From Comamonas avium (lineage in GTDB: Bacteria > Pseudomonadota > Gammaproteobacteria > Burkholderiales > Burkholderiaceae_C), in contig NZ_JACSQK010000002.1 of NCBI RefSeq assembly GCF_014836675.1, positions 310,001 to 374,000 of the forward strand: 64,000 bases of DNA, given 5' to 3'. Both the position numbers and the translations under genes were made by a program. Every line of letters begins with the position of its first letter. The first letter of the stretch is position 1. Positions 52,383 through 61,865 of this stretch are shown here, one piece after another. The notes under the pieces were generated by a model, which was given only the letters and a program-made list of their open reading frames with translations, was not told where the DNA came from and did not search any database.

Positions 52383-52403
52383 GTGTATTGCTTTGCCTTG
52401 TGC

Positions 52404-52703
52404 TTATTCAATGACCTTGGGCACGAGGAACAATCCCTCGCTCTGCGCGGGGGCGTTTTTCATGTTGGCTTCGCGCTGATTGGGCTCCCATGCCTGGTCT
52501 TGGCGCAGACGCAACACCACGTCCTGGATGGCGGCCACCGGGTGTGCCAGAGGCTGAATGCCCGAGGTATCCACAGCTTGCATTTTTTCGACAATGCCGA
52601 AAAAGCCGTTGAGTTGCGAGAGCATGCGCTCACTTTCTTCTAAAGAGAGTTCGAGCCGCGCCAAGTTGGCGATGCGGTCAATGTCGTTCGAGGTGAGTGC
52701 CAT
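52404..52703 (-). CDS. gatC: Asp-tRNA(Asn)/Glu-tRNA(Gln) amidotransferase subunit C
   Basis: GatC (99 aa), the linker that holds GatA and GatB together. ATG 52703 gives [21 protein letters not shown], the family start; an in-frame extension to 52751 is unlikely. C-terminus [16 protein letters not shown] with the conserved (G)LFLVP(K/R)V motif. First gene of gatCAB, divergent from mreB across 223 bases. Confidence 0.95.
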   Translation of the reverse strand: MALTSNDIDRIANLARLELSLEESERMLSQLNGFFGIVEKMQAVDTSGIQPLAHPVAAIQDVVLRLRQDQAWEPNQREANMKNAPAQSEGLFLVPKVIE

Positions 52704-52762
52704 ATGTTTTCTGCGGTACGAAACCGGATGTAAAGCTGTCAGACGGAGCATGCCGCCATGAG

Positions 52763-52771
52763 TTATTCACA
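52763..52771 (+). promoter_or_regulatory. Single DnaA-box match in the gatC/mreB divergent region
   Basis: TTATTCACA fits TTATNCACA exactly, 156 bases before the mreB start; a TATTAT (-10-like) lies at 52782-52787. A lone 9-base match can be chance. Confidence 0.3.
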
Positions 52772-52926
52772 GGGGATACGGTATTATCTGGTCTTTGCGC
52801 AATTACCATCTTTGGATGGTTGCGATTGTGCAGAAAAGCCTAACCCAGATTCCCCCCTGATTCCTGTTGAACTACATCCCGGCGACGGCAGGCCGAAGCG
52901 CATGCTGTGCCTGAGAGGAAAATTGA

Positions 52927-53970
<1,044 letters not shown>

Positions 53971-53980
53971 TGCACCACGT

Positions 53981-54021
53981 AACTTGCCGCTTCGACTTCT
54001 GTGCTCAAGCGGCAAGTTTTT
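53981..54021 (+). terminator. Terminator/attenuator between mreB and mreC
   Basis: Perfect 12-bp stem AACTTGCCGCTT (53981-53992) with AAGCGGCAAGTT (54007-54018), 14-base loop, followed by a run of five T. Probably lowers readthrough from the abundant mreB message into mreC. Confidence 0.82.
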
Positions 54022-54121
54022 GGATTGAATGTCTCCCCATGTTCTCTGTGAAAGCTCGGGCAAACAGCTGGTCGGGCGGTTTAGCCGTCTGTGAAATGGC
54101 GCTCACGCGCAGGTGGGTGCT

Positions 54122-55117
54122 ATGAGTTTGAGAACACTGGAGCGCGATGCTCCGTCGCAGTTCAAGCATGGCGCGTCCGCAGGTACGCGCGTCTTGCTGC
54201 TCAGCACGCTGGCCGTTGTGCTGATGCTGGCTGATGTGCGGCTGAAACTCACAGAGCCGCTGCGTCAGGCGGTGTCAGTGGTGCTGTTTCCTTTGCAATG
54301 GGTGGTGATGCAGCCCGTGCAATGGCTCTCCAGCGGCAAAGATTATTTTCAGGATTTACACGAGGCTCAGACCGAAGCGGTGGAGTCTCGCAGGCTGATG
54401 GCGGCCATGACGCTCAAGGCGCATGAGGCCGAACGGCTGGAAGAAGAAAACAGCCAGTTGCGTGATTTGCTGGCGTTGCGCCCGCGCCTGGTGGTAGAGA
54501 CCGTGGCGGCAGAGGTGATGTTTGAGACCCCGGACAGCTACACCCGCCGTGTTGTGCTCGACAAGGGGCAGGTGGCCGGTGTGTTGCCAGGCAGCCCGGT
54601 GATGGATGACCTGGGTGTCCTGGGGCAGGTCACCCGCGTGCAGCCGTTTTCTAGTGAAGTAACGCTGCTGTCTGACCGTGAACAAGCCATTCCCGTGATG
54701 GTGGCACGCACGGGTGCGCGCAGCGTCGCTTATGGCGATGCCTCTAACTTGCGTACCGACGGGATCGAGCTGCGCTTCATGTCCAATGATGCGGATGTGC
54801 AGGTGGGCGACGAGCTGGTCACCAGCGGTGTAGACGGGGTCTACATGGCGGGTCTGCCAGTGGCACGCGTGGTAGAGGTAGAGCGCCGCAGCCAGTCGCC
54901 GTTCATGCGTGTGTACTGCGAGCCCAAGGCTCGGCTGGATGGCGCACGCCATGTGGTGGTGCTGACACCTTTGGATGCGCTGAAGGCCGAGCATGCGCCG
55001 CAGGCTCAGCGCATTGAGCCCACGGCGGCGCAGACCCAGCAACAGCGTGAAGACAAATCTGCCCAGCGGCGCGCCTCAGGCTCTGCCAACCTGCCGGGCC
55101 CTGGAGGTCAACGATGA
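54122..55117 (+). CDS. mreC: Rod shape-determining protein MreC
   Basis: Single-pass inner-membrane protein (331 aa) linking MreB to PBP2/RodA. ATG 54122 (GTG 54113 also possible). TM segment about residues 25-42 (VLLLSTLAVVLMLADVRL), coiled coil about 75-115 (EAVESRRLMAAMTLKAHEAERLEEEN shown in part), then the two beta-domains with VVLDKGQVAGVLPGSPVMDDLGVLGQV and the conserved VGDELVTSGVDGVYMAGLP. C-terminal Gln/Arg/Pro-rich tail. Overlaps mreD by ATGA. Confidence 0.94.
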   Translation: MSLRTLERDAPSQFKHGASAGTRVLLLSTLAVVLMLADVRLKLTEPLRQAVSVVLFPLQWVVMQPVQWLSSGKDYFQDLHEAQTEAVESRRLMAAMTLKAHEAERLEEENSQLRDLLALRPRLVVETVAAEVMFETPDSYTRRVVLDKGQVAGVLPGSPVMDDLGVLGQVTRVQPFSSEVTLLSDREQAIPVMVARTGARSVAYGDASNLRTDGIELRFMSNDADVQVGDELVTSGVDGVYMAGLPVARVVEVERRSQSPFMRVYCEPKARLDGARHVVVLTPLDALKAEHAPQAQRIEPTAAQTQQQREDKSAQRRASGSANLPGPGGQR

Positions 55118-55632
55118 TCATGCCGCGTGGTCAGCAGTTGCTGATGCCGGTCAGACCGGCTTTTATTGCGTTCAGCGTGGCAGTGGTGTTTTTGCTCAGC
55201 CTGCTGCCCTTGGGCGGTTTCGTCTGGATGCCTGATTTTCTGATGCTGGTGCTGGCGTTCTGGGCCATGCACCATCCCCAGCGCATGCCCATGAGTGTGG
55301 CTTTCCTGTTGGGCCTGGGGGTGGATGTGCAGCAGACGGCATTGCTGGGGCAGCACGCGCTGGCTTATGTGCTGGTGGTGTATGTGGCGCAGCGTTTCAG
55401 CCGTCGCATGATGTGGTTTTCGCCTGTCACGCAGGCTTTGCAGATGCTGCCGGTGTTTGCGCTGGCGCATCTGCTGCAGATGCTCATTCGCATGCTGTCT
55501 GGCGGCATGTTTCCGGGCATCTCGATTGCGCTGGCTCCTGTGCTGGAGATGTTGCTGTGGCCCATCGTGAGCGCTATTTTGCTCGCTCCCCAGCGCCGTG
55601 CCCCGGATGCAGACAGCAACCGGCCCCTGTGA
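55114..55632 (+). CDS. mreD: Rod shape-determining protein MreD
   Basis: Small polytopic membrane protein (172 aa, about 5 TM segments) of the elongasome. Translationally coupled to mreC by ATGA at 55114-55117. Seen: RPAFIAFSVAVVFLLSLLPL, WMPDFLMLVLAFWAMHHP, and FLLGLGVDVQQTALLGQHAL, the MreD hallmark. Length is normal. Confidence 0.93.
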   Translation: MIMPRGQQLLMPVRPAFIAFSVAVVFLLSLLPLGGFVWMPDFLMLVLAFWAMHHPQRMPMSVAFLLGLGVDVQQTALLGQHALAYVLVVYVAQRFSRRMMWFSPVTQALQMLPVFALAHLLQMLIRMLSGGMFPGISIALAPVLEMLLWPIVSAILLAPQRRAPDADSNRPL

Positions 55633-55682
55633 AGATGGTGTGATGTACTGCCCAGTTTTGTCCCCATGCACCAGGAGCTGCC

Positions 55683-57746
55683 ATGAGTGGCTTTGAAGTG
55701 CGCAACAGCGAGGTGGAGCTGCAAAAGTTCCGTCTGCGCATCTGGGTGGTGGCCCTTGTGGTGCTGCTCTTGCTGGGTATTTTGCTGTTTCGCCTGACGG
55801 TCTTGCAGGTGGTGCGCCATGACGCGTTCGCAGAGCGTGCCGAGAGCAACCGCACGGCGGTGGTGCCGATTGTGCCCAATCGCGGAAAAATTCTGGACCG
55901 CAACGGCGTGGTGCTGGCCACCAACTACTCTGCCTATACGCTGGAGATCACACGCTCCAAGATCAAGGATCTGGAAGAAACCATCGAAGCCTTGTCTGAA
56001 CTGGTGGAGATCACGCCACGTGATCGCCGCAAATTCAAGCGCCTCATGGAGGACTCCAAACGCTTTGAATCGATTCCCCTGCGCAGCCGGCTGACAGATG
56101 AAGAAGTTGCGCGCTTTACGGCGCAGCGCTGGCGCTTTCCGGGCGTGGACATCAAGGCGCGGTTTTTCCGCAACTACCCGCTCGAAGATGTCGGCGGGCA
56201 TGTAGTGGGCTATATCGGCCGTATCAACCAGCGCGAGCAAGAGGCGCTGGAAGACAGCGAGGACTATGCCAACTACCGGGGTACGGAAGTGATTGGCAAG
56301 CTGGGCATTGAGCAAAGTTACGAAAAACAGCTGCATGGCCTGACGGGCTGGGAGCAGCTGGAAACCACGGCCGGTGGCTTTGCGGTACGCCGCCTGAACA
56401 GCCGGCCCGCCACCTCTGGCGATACCGTGGTGCTGAGCCTGGACATTGGCCTGCAAAAACTGGTGGAAGATGTCTATGGCGAGCGCCGCGGTGCGCTGGT
56501 GGCCCTGGACCCCCGCAACGGTGAAGTGCTGGCCATGGTCAGCAAGCCGGGCTACGACGTGAACCTGTTTGTGGACGGCATTGACCAGGAAAACTGGGAT
56601 TTCCTCAACAACTCGATCGACCGTCCGTTGCTCAACCGGGCTTTGCGTGGCTCCTACCCTCCCGGCTCTACCTATAAGCCTTTCATGGCGATTGCAGGTC
56701 TGGAGTCGGGCAAGCGCAAGGTGGACACCATCATTCAGGACAATGGCAGCTGGACCTTTGGGGGGCACACCTTCCGCTCAGGCCACCCCAACGGCCCGAC
56801 CAACTTGCGCCGCTCCATCATCAAATCCTCCAACGTGTACTACTACATGCTGGCCAATGACATGGGTGTGGACACCATCCATGAATACCTCTCTCCCATG
56901 GGCTTTGGGCAGCAGACGGGCATTGACCTGGTGGGTGAAGCGCGCGGCGTGCTGCCCAGCACCGAATGGAAACGCAATACCTACAAGCGGCCGGAGCAAA
57001 AGAAGTGGTATGCGGGCGAGACCATCTCGCTGGGGATTGGCCAGGGCTACAACCACTTCACCATGCTGCAACTGGCACATGCCACGGCCATGCTGGCCAA
57101 CCACGGCATTCAGCACCGCCCGCATCTGGGTAAGGGCACGGTGGATGCGGTCACCCGCGCGTACAGCCCGCTGTACAAGGATGCGGGCACCTCCATGGGT
57201 TACAAGCCCGAGCACGTGGAAGCCGTGCGCAGCGCGGTCGCTGCAGTGACGGTTGAAGGTACTGCGCGTGGTGTGTTTGGCGGAGCTCCCTATACCTCTG
57301 CGGGCAAAACAGGCACTGCACAGGCGGTGAGTGTGGGCCAGAAAGACAAGTACAACGCGGCCAAACTGGCTGAACACCAGCGTGACCATTCTTTGTACAT
57401 TGCCTACGCGCCAGCAGAAAACCCCAAGATTGCCTTGGCCGTGATTGTGGAAAACGCAGGCTTTGGCGCGGCCGCTGCTGCACCTATTGCCCGGCGCGTG
57501 TTTGATTACTGGCTGCTGGACCAGTACCCCAGCGTGGAAGACATGGCTGCAGTGCGCAAGGGCCAGGCTTCTCGCCCCATTGGTGTGCCACGCAGTGGGC
57601 AAGAGATGATGGCGGCGTTTGAACGCATGGAGCTGCCCGGGCTGGGCGCTCCCCGTGTGATGGAAGGTTTAAGCGGTGGTGACATGGCCTCCCCCCGCGC
57701 TCCTGACACTGCACCCGCCAGCTTGGAGCCAGAGGCCGAGGACTAA
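55683..57746 (+). CDS. mrdA: Penicillin-binding protein 2 (PBP2, elongasome transpeptidase)
   Basis: Class B PBP (687 aa) cross-linking peptidoglycan in cell elongation. N-terminal TM about residues 20-40, dimerisation/pedestal domain (NRGKILDRNGVVLATNYSAY), then the transpeptidase with nucleophile Ser329 in PPGSTYKP, the SSN motif in IKSSNVYYYML and Lys542 in the KTGTAQ box. RBS AGGAG 6 bases before ATG. RodA, its usual glycosyltransferase partner, is not encoded next to it. Last gene of the cluster. Confidence 0.95.
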   Translation: MSGFEVRNSEVELQKFRLRIWVVALVVLLLLGILLFRLTVLQVVRHDAFAERAESNRTAVVPIVPNRGKILDRNGVVLATNYSAYTLEITRSKIKDLEETIEALSELVEITPRDRRKFKRLMEDSKRFESIPLRSRLTDEEVARFTAQRWRFPGVDIKARFFRNYPLEDVGGHVVGYIGRINQREQEALEDSEDYANYRGTEVIGKLGIEQSYEKQLHGLTGWEQLETTAGGFAVRRLNSRPATSGDTVVLSLDIGLQKLVEDVYGERRGALVALDPRNGEVLAMVSKPGYDVNLFVDGIDQENWDFLNNSIDRPLLNRALRGSYPPGSTYKPFMAIAGLESGKRKVDTIIQDNGSWTFGGHTFRSGHPNGPTNLRRSIIKSSNVYYYMLANDMGVDTIHEYLSPMGFGQQTGIDLVGEARGVLPSTEWKRNTYKRPEQKKWYAGETISLGIGQGYNHFTMLQLAHATAMLANHGIQHRPHLGKGTVDAVTRAYSPLYKDAGTSMGYKPEHVEAVRSAVAAVTVEGTARGVFGGAPYTSAGKTGTAQAVSVGQKDKYNAAKLAEHQRDHSLYIAYAPAENPKIALAVIVENAGFGAAAAAPIARRVFDYWLLDQYPSVEDMAAVRKGQASRPIGVPRSGQEMMAAFERMELPGLGAPRVMEGLSGGDMASPRAPDTAPASLEPEAED

Positions 57747-57887
57747 AACCTGCTGCCCGTTGCACAGCGAGGGCATGCGCACTTTCTGGGTAACGTCTGG
57801 CTGCATCCCCGGCTGAAACCCCGGCTCTTGCACGGTGGCCGTTCCTTGTTCACCGCCACCACCTGCACCTGGGCAGCATGGACTGCC

Positions 57888-58388
57888 TCAAGCCATGCGT
57901 GCATCTGACTGCGCAGTGGGCAGCTGGGCCAGCCCATGCCTGAACCAGCCAATGTGCTCGGTCTGGCGTACATCCAGCGCGGGGACATAGGGCTTGATGT
58001 CCAGCACCGGCGTTCCGTCCAGCATGTCGTTGCCCCTGAAGTGCAGGCAGCCTTCATGCACCCTGATCAGTTGCACGATGGACAGCCCCATGCGGTTGGG
58101 TCGTGCAGGGGCACGTGTGGCAAAGACGCCGTGGCTCTGGGTGTCCATGAAGGGCACCACCTCCAGTTTCTCGCTCGCCTTGTGCAGGTGCGTGATCAGG
58201 ATCAGGTACTCAAAGCCTTCAATATCCCGCAGACCTGGCTGAAACTGCGGCAGCACTTGCAGTGCGCCCTCAACGTGGGTGGCGGACACAGTCTGGATGG
58301 GCATGCCCTGCACCGACTGGAACGCGCTGCGGATGAAGCCAATGGGCTGAAGCTCAATCTTGGGAGGGTGATGCGGGGTGTCGGTCAT
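57888..58388 (-). CDS. trmO: tRNA (adenine(37)-N6)-methyltransferase TrmO (TsaA/YaeB family)
   Basis: SAM-dependent methyltransferase (166 aa) of the TrmO family, which methylates t6A37 in tRNA-Thr. ATG 58388 gives MTDTPHHPPKIELQPIGFIRS; an in-frame extension to 58490 is unlikely. Seen: IGFIRSAFQSVQGMPIQ, LRDIEGFEYLILITHLH, HGVFATRAPARPNRMGLSIV (RPNxxGLS motif) and VLDIKPYVPALD. The C-terminal extension of E. coli TrmO is absent, so this is a short form. Confidence 0.87.
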   Translation of the reverse strand: MTDTPHHPPKIELQPIGFIRSAFQSVQGMPIQTVSATHVEGALQVLPQFQPGLRDIEGFEYLILITHLHKASEKLEVVPFMDTQSHGVFATRAPARPNRMGLSIVQLIRVHEGCLHFRGNDMLDGTPVLDIKPYVPALDVRQTEHIGWFRHGLAQLPTAQSDARMA

Positions 58389-58480
58389 AAGCGTTGGCAG
58401 AAAGAAAAGCGCCTGCAATGGCAGCCTGGGTGCAAGACACGGCAGCTGTGCGCAGGGGGCAGTGATTTGGCGGATTGTTT

Positions 58481-58515
58481 CGCTATTCAAAAATAGAATA
58501 GCGCTGCGGTATTAT
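58481..58515. promoter_or_regulatory. ModE-like palindrome overlapping a candidate modA promoter
   Basis: CGCTATTC (58481-58488) and GAATAGCG (58496-58503) with 7 bases between, a dyad with the CGNTAT...ATANCG pattern of ModE boxes. TTCAAA (58486-58491) and TATTAT (58510-58515), spaced 18 bases, could form a promoter overlapped by the operator. It lies 133 bases before the modA start. Molybdate-dependent repression is inferred. Confidence 0.5.
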
Positions 58516-58635
58516 TGCCTGTCATGTGCCCAGTTGCTGTCTGCGGCTGGCACTCAAGCCGCCTTGCCTTGCGGGCGGCAGGCACACATTCCCACTCTGT
58601 CATATCTAGCGCCTTGTCCAGGCCGTGGAGCCCAC

Positions 58636-59355
58636 ATGTTTCGACGTTTATTTTTGTGCTGCGCCGCGCTGGCGCTGGCCGTACCTGCCATGGCCGCTGA
58701 TGGCGTACTGGTGGCCGCGGGGGCTGGTTACCGCAAGCCCGTGCTGGAGTTGCTGCAGGCATTCACCAGTGCCACCGGCATCAAGGCGGAGGCCAGTTTT
58801 GGGAACATGAAACAGGTGCAGGTGCAGGCGCAGCAAAATCCAGACATCAGCGTGCTGATTGGTGACCGGGCGTTTCTGGAGCCCATGCAGCTGGCGCAGA
58901 CGTTTGAGCGCCTGGGCAAGGGCCAGTTGGTGCTGGTGGCCTCCAAGGCCCACGCCCTGAAGGACTTGGCAGACCTGAGCCTGCCGCAGTTTCAACGCAT
59001 TGCCGTGCCTGACCGCAATAAGGCGGTGTATGGCAAAGCGGCCTTCACGTGTCTGGAGCGCTCCGGGCTGGCTGCGGCCTTGCAGGGCAAGCTGCTGGAG
59101 GTCTCCACCGTGCCCCAGGTCAGCGCCTATTTGCTGACAGAACATGTCGATGCAGGTTTCGTGAATGCGACGGAAGCGCAGTCGCTGCAGGGCAAGGCTG
59201 GCTCCAGTCTGACCATTGCACAAGACTGCTATGACCCGATTGAGCTGAGCATGGCCGCAATCCATGGGCGCGCAGACAATGCCGCCACGCAGGCCTTGCT
59301 GGCCTTCATTGCCACGCCGCAGGCGCGTGCAGTCATGCAGCGCCACGGGCTGTAA
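58636..59355 (+). CDS. modA: Molybdate ABC transporter substrate-binding protein ModA
   Basis: Periplasmic oxyanion-binding protein (239 aa) of the ModA family. ATG 58636; signal peptide MFRRLFLCCAALALAVPAMA cut after residue 20. The mature N-terminus DGVLVAAGAGYRKPVLELLQAF matches the ModA fold (VxxAAG); other parts AVPDRNKAVYGKAAFTCLERSG and ALLAFIATPQARAVMQRHGL are typical. The Ser positions that bind molybdate are not all obvious (GAGYRKP instead of the usual xASL), so it may be a divergent ModA. Upstream of modB by 8-26 bases. Confidence 0.82.
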   Translation: MFRRLFLCCAALALAVPAMAADGVLVAAGAGYRKPVLELLQAFTSATGIKAEASFGNMKQVQVQAQQNPDISVLIGDRAFLEPMQLAQTFERLGKGQLVLVASKAHALKDLADLSLPQFQRIAVPDRNKAVYGKAAFTCLERSGLAAALQGKLLEVSTVPQVSAYLLTEHVDAGFVNATEAQSLQGKAGSSLTIAQDCYDPIELSMAAIHGRADNAATQALLAFIATPQARAVMQRHGL

Positions 59356-59381
59356 ATCGAACGGTGGCGTTCGGCGCACCC

Positions 59382-60038
59382 ATGTTCTGCACCAGCGCAC
59401 CGGTGTGGCTGACCGCCCAGGTCATAGGCTGGAGTCTGCTGCTGCAATTGGTCATTGGCGGCGCCATCAGCTGGCAGCTGGCACGCCGCCAGTGGGCCGG
59501 CAACCCATGGCTGGATGTGCTGGTCACCCTGCCTCTGGTCTTTCCGCCCATTGTGCTGGGCTACGCCATCTTGCTGCTGCTGGGGCGCCATGGCTGGCTC
59601 ATGCAGGCGCTGCCGCACTGGATGCAGCCAGAGGTCATCTTTACCCCTGCAGGCTTGGTGGTGGCCGCTTTTGTGGCCGGGCTGCCCTTGATGGTCAAAC
59701 CCACACAAAACGCCTTTGCCAGTACTCCCTCCAGCCTGCGCGAGGCGGCGGCCACTTTTGGGCTGTCTGCATGGCAGATTTTCTGGCGGGTAGAGCTGCC
59801 GCTGGCCCGGCGTGGCATTGCTGCCGGGCTGATGCTGGCGGGTGGGCGCGGGCTGGGCGAGGTGGGGCTGTCTTTGATGCTGGGCGGCAACATTGTGGGG
59901 CGCACGGAAACGCTGTCGCTGGCCATTTTCAATCAGGTGCTGGACGGCAATCTGGCATGCGCCAACCAGCTGTCGCTGCTGCTGTGCGTGCTGGTCATTC
60001 CCGTTTTTCTGATGCTGCGCCGCTGGGGGTCTCTGTAG
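59382..60038 (+). CDS. modB: Molybdate ABC transporter permease ModB
   Basis: Inner-membrane permease (218 aa from ATG 59382; a GTG at 59364 is an alternative with six more residues). Seen: about five TM segments, WLDVLVTLPLVFPPIVLGYAILLLLG and the EAA loop SLREAAATFGLSAWQIFWRVELP followed by GRGLGEVGLSLMLGGNIVGRTET (family motif, given in part). No modC ATPase gene follows; the next gene is a LysE transporter. Confidence 0.88.
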   Translation: MFCTSAPVWLTAQVIGWSLLLQLVIGGAISWQLARRQWAGNPWLDVLVTLPLVFPPIVLGYAILLLLGRHGWLMQALPHWMQPEVIFTPAGLVVAAFVAGLPLMVKPTQNAFASTPSSLREAAATFGLSAWQIFWRVELPLARRGIAAGLMLAGGRGLGEVGLSLMLGGNIVGRTETLSLAIFNQVLDGNLACANQLSLLLCVLVIPVFLMLRRWGSL

Positions 60039-60077
60039 TCTGAGCCTCCCTCAATGAGGGGGCGACACCAGCTATTT

Positions 60078-60737
60078 ATGCCTATGACGGATCTCAATTT
60101 TTCTTTGACTGCGCTGTTTGCCGCCTCGGTGGTGTCCTTGCTGGTAACGCCGGGGCCTGTCACTTTGCTGGTGCTGCGAGCCGGGCTGGCGGGCGGTATG
60201 CGCCATGCACTGCAGACCATTGCCGGCACCAACGCAGCGTCGCTGGTGCTGATTGCCGTCTCTACGCTGCTGATCAAGGGTTTGCTGGTGATGGACGATG
60301 CTGTGATGGTGGGCATTCGCCTGCTGGGCTGCGCGTACATCAGCACGATTGCCTGGGGCATGGTGCGAGAGGCGCTGCAGATGCCGCAGACCGCTGCGCC
60401 TGCAGGCGGTCAGGCCTCCGCGGGCCTGGTAGCCGCACCCGCAGGCTTTGTCCGGGGCTTTGCGCTGGGCATTTCTAACCCCAAGGACATCATCTTTTTT
60501 GCGTCTTTTCTGCCGCAATTCATGGGGGTGCTGCCGTCGCCGGATCACAGCATTGCGCTGCTGACCGGGCTGTGGATCGTGCTGGATTTTTCAACCCTGC
60601 TGCTGCTGACACTGCTGGTGCGCAAACTGGTGCGGCCCGCACTGCAGCGGAGTTTGCTGCTGGTGGCGGCCGTGCTGTTGCTGGTGATTGGCGTGGGTGG
60701 TCTGGTGCATGCCTTGCACGGCATGTTGTGGGGCTGA
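60078..60737 (+). CDS. LysE-family translocator
   Basis: Inner-membrane exporter (219 aa, about six TM segments) of the LysE/RhtB superfamily, which exports amino acids or related small molecules. ATG 60078 (or 60084, two codons later). Seen: LLVTPGPVTLLVLRAGLAGG, AGTNAASLVLIAVSTLL, RGFALGISNPKDIIFFASFLPQF and a C-terminal hydrophobic hairpin. The TPGP start motif is the family hallmark. It lies 39 bases after modB and may be in the same transcript. Confidence 0.87.
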   Translation: MPMTDLNFSLTALFAASVVSLLVTPGPVTLLVLRAGLAGGMRHALQTIAGTNAASLVLIAVSTLLIKGLLVMDDAVMVGIRLLGCAYISTIAWGMVREALQMPQTAAPAGGQASAGLVAAPAGFVRGFALGISNPKDIIFFASFLPQFMGVLPSPDHSIALLTGLWIVLDFSTLLLLTLLVRKLVRPALQRSLLLVAAVLLLVIGVGGLVHALHGMLWG

Positions 60738-60798
60738 GCACGCAGCACGCACCATGCACCATGCACGCACGCAAGCAGCGCACGGCAGCCCAAGGCGT

Positions 60799-61725
60799 TC
60801 AGGTGCCGTGCCGGGCGGTGTCGGCAGGTGTTGTGCGCTGGCCTGTCCGCGAGGGTGGTGGGGTCCACTGGCTGAAAATCAGGGCCACCACAATCAAGGC
60901 TGCACCGCCAAAGGCGAGCATTGCCATGCGTTCGTCAATCAGCCACCAGGCGGTGAGCGCGGCAAACACCGGCTCCAGTCCATACACAATCGCGCTGCGC
61001 ATGGCATCTACGCGCTGCTGGCCCCAGGCCTGAAAGATGACCACCATGGCGCTGGCAATCAGCCCCAGGTAAATAAGTGCACCCCAGGCATTGGCAGACA
61101 GCGCCATGGCCTGTGTATGCAGTTGGGCCATGCCGTTAGGTTGCACCAGCAGCATCAGCGTGGTGCATACCCACATGGAACCCGCCAGCGCTGCCGCCAT
61201 GCGCGTGGCGCGCAGTGGAGCGGCCTGATTGCGCAGAGCGGCCGCTTCCATGGTCAAGATATAGACGGCGTAGACGCCAGCGCTGCACAGGGTGAGCGTG
61301 TCGCCCCAATTCCACGGGCTGTCTTCAAAAAACATCAGGCACATGCCGGCGACGGCCATGGCACAGGCGGCCCACACTTGCCAGCCCATGCGCCGGCGCA
61401 GCACCAGCCAGGCGATCAAAGGCACCATCAGCACGTTCAATCCGGTGACGAAGGCGTTGCGGTTGCTGGTGGTGTGGCTCAGCCCTTCAATCTGCAGCCA
61501 GAAGGCCAGGAAATTGAGCACGCCCAGCCCCAGGCCCCAGCGCCATTCGGCCCTGCGCATGCCGCGCCACAGGGGCAGCAACACCACGGCGGCCATGCCA
61601 AAACGCAGCCAGATGATCTGCAGCGCAGACAGGTCTGCCGACAGCTGCTTCATGGCCGGAAAGGTGGTGCCCCAGACGACGGTGACGGCCAGCAAGGCCG
61701 AAAGGCCCCAGCGTTGAGTGCGCAT
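60799..61725 (-). CDS. EamA/DMT-family transporter
   Basis: Inner-membrane transporter (308 aa, about 10 TM segments) with two EamA repeats: LLAVTVVWGTTFPAMKQL and LWRGMRRAEWRWGLGLGVLNFL in the first, AIVYGLEPVFAALTAWWLIDERM in the second. Substrate unknown. Convergent with the LysE gene (60-base gap made of short GCAC/CATG-rich repeats). Repeat copy D lies between it and glnQ. Confidence 0.87.
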   Translation of the reverse strand: MRTQRWGLSALLAVTVVWGTTFPAMKQLSADLSALQIIWLRFGMAAVVLLPLWRGMRRAEWRWGLGLGVLNFLAFWLQIEGLSHTTSNRNAFVTGLNVLMVPLIAWLVLRRRMGWQVWAACAMAVAGMCLMFFEDSPWNWGDTLTLCSAGVYAVYILTMEAAALRNQAAPLRATRMAAALAGSMWVCTTLMLLVQPNGMAQLHTQAMALSANAWGALIYLGLIASAMVVIFQAWGQQRVDAMRSAIVYGLEPVFAALTAWWLIDERMAMLAFGGAALIVVALIFSQWTPPPSRTGQRTTPADTARHGT

Positions 61726-61741
61726 GTGAAAAGGCAGATAT

Positions 61742-61835
61742 AAAAAAAGAAGCAGTCAGCGCTCATGTTCTCTATGTTTCAGCATCAAAACATGCTGAAA
61801 CTCTGAAAACACAGGCGCTAATAGCTCCTTTGTTT
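61742..61835. repeat. Interspersed palindromic spacer repeat, copy D
   Basis: Outer arms contain AGCAGTCAGCGCT and GGCGCTAATAGCT; inner arms GTTTCAGCAT (61776-61785) and ATGCTGAAAC (61792-61801) are exact complements. It begins 30 bases after the glnQ-like stop and ends at the EamA start side. Confidence 0.7.
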
Positions 61836-61865
61836 GATAGCCCGCAACGGGTGTGAAAACAGCGC

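Noticed and set aside
50916-52643. 575-codon plus-strand frame across gatA and gatC
   Set aside because: Antisense to gatA/gatC. Gly/Val/His-rich shadow frame without RBS or family features.
60739-60798. Short CACCATG/GCACGCA repeats between LysE and EamA genes
   Set aside because: Only two to three copies of a 7-base unit in a 60-base gap. No structure or function is evident.
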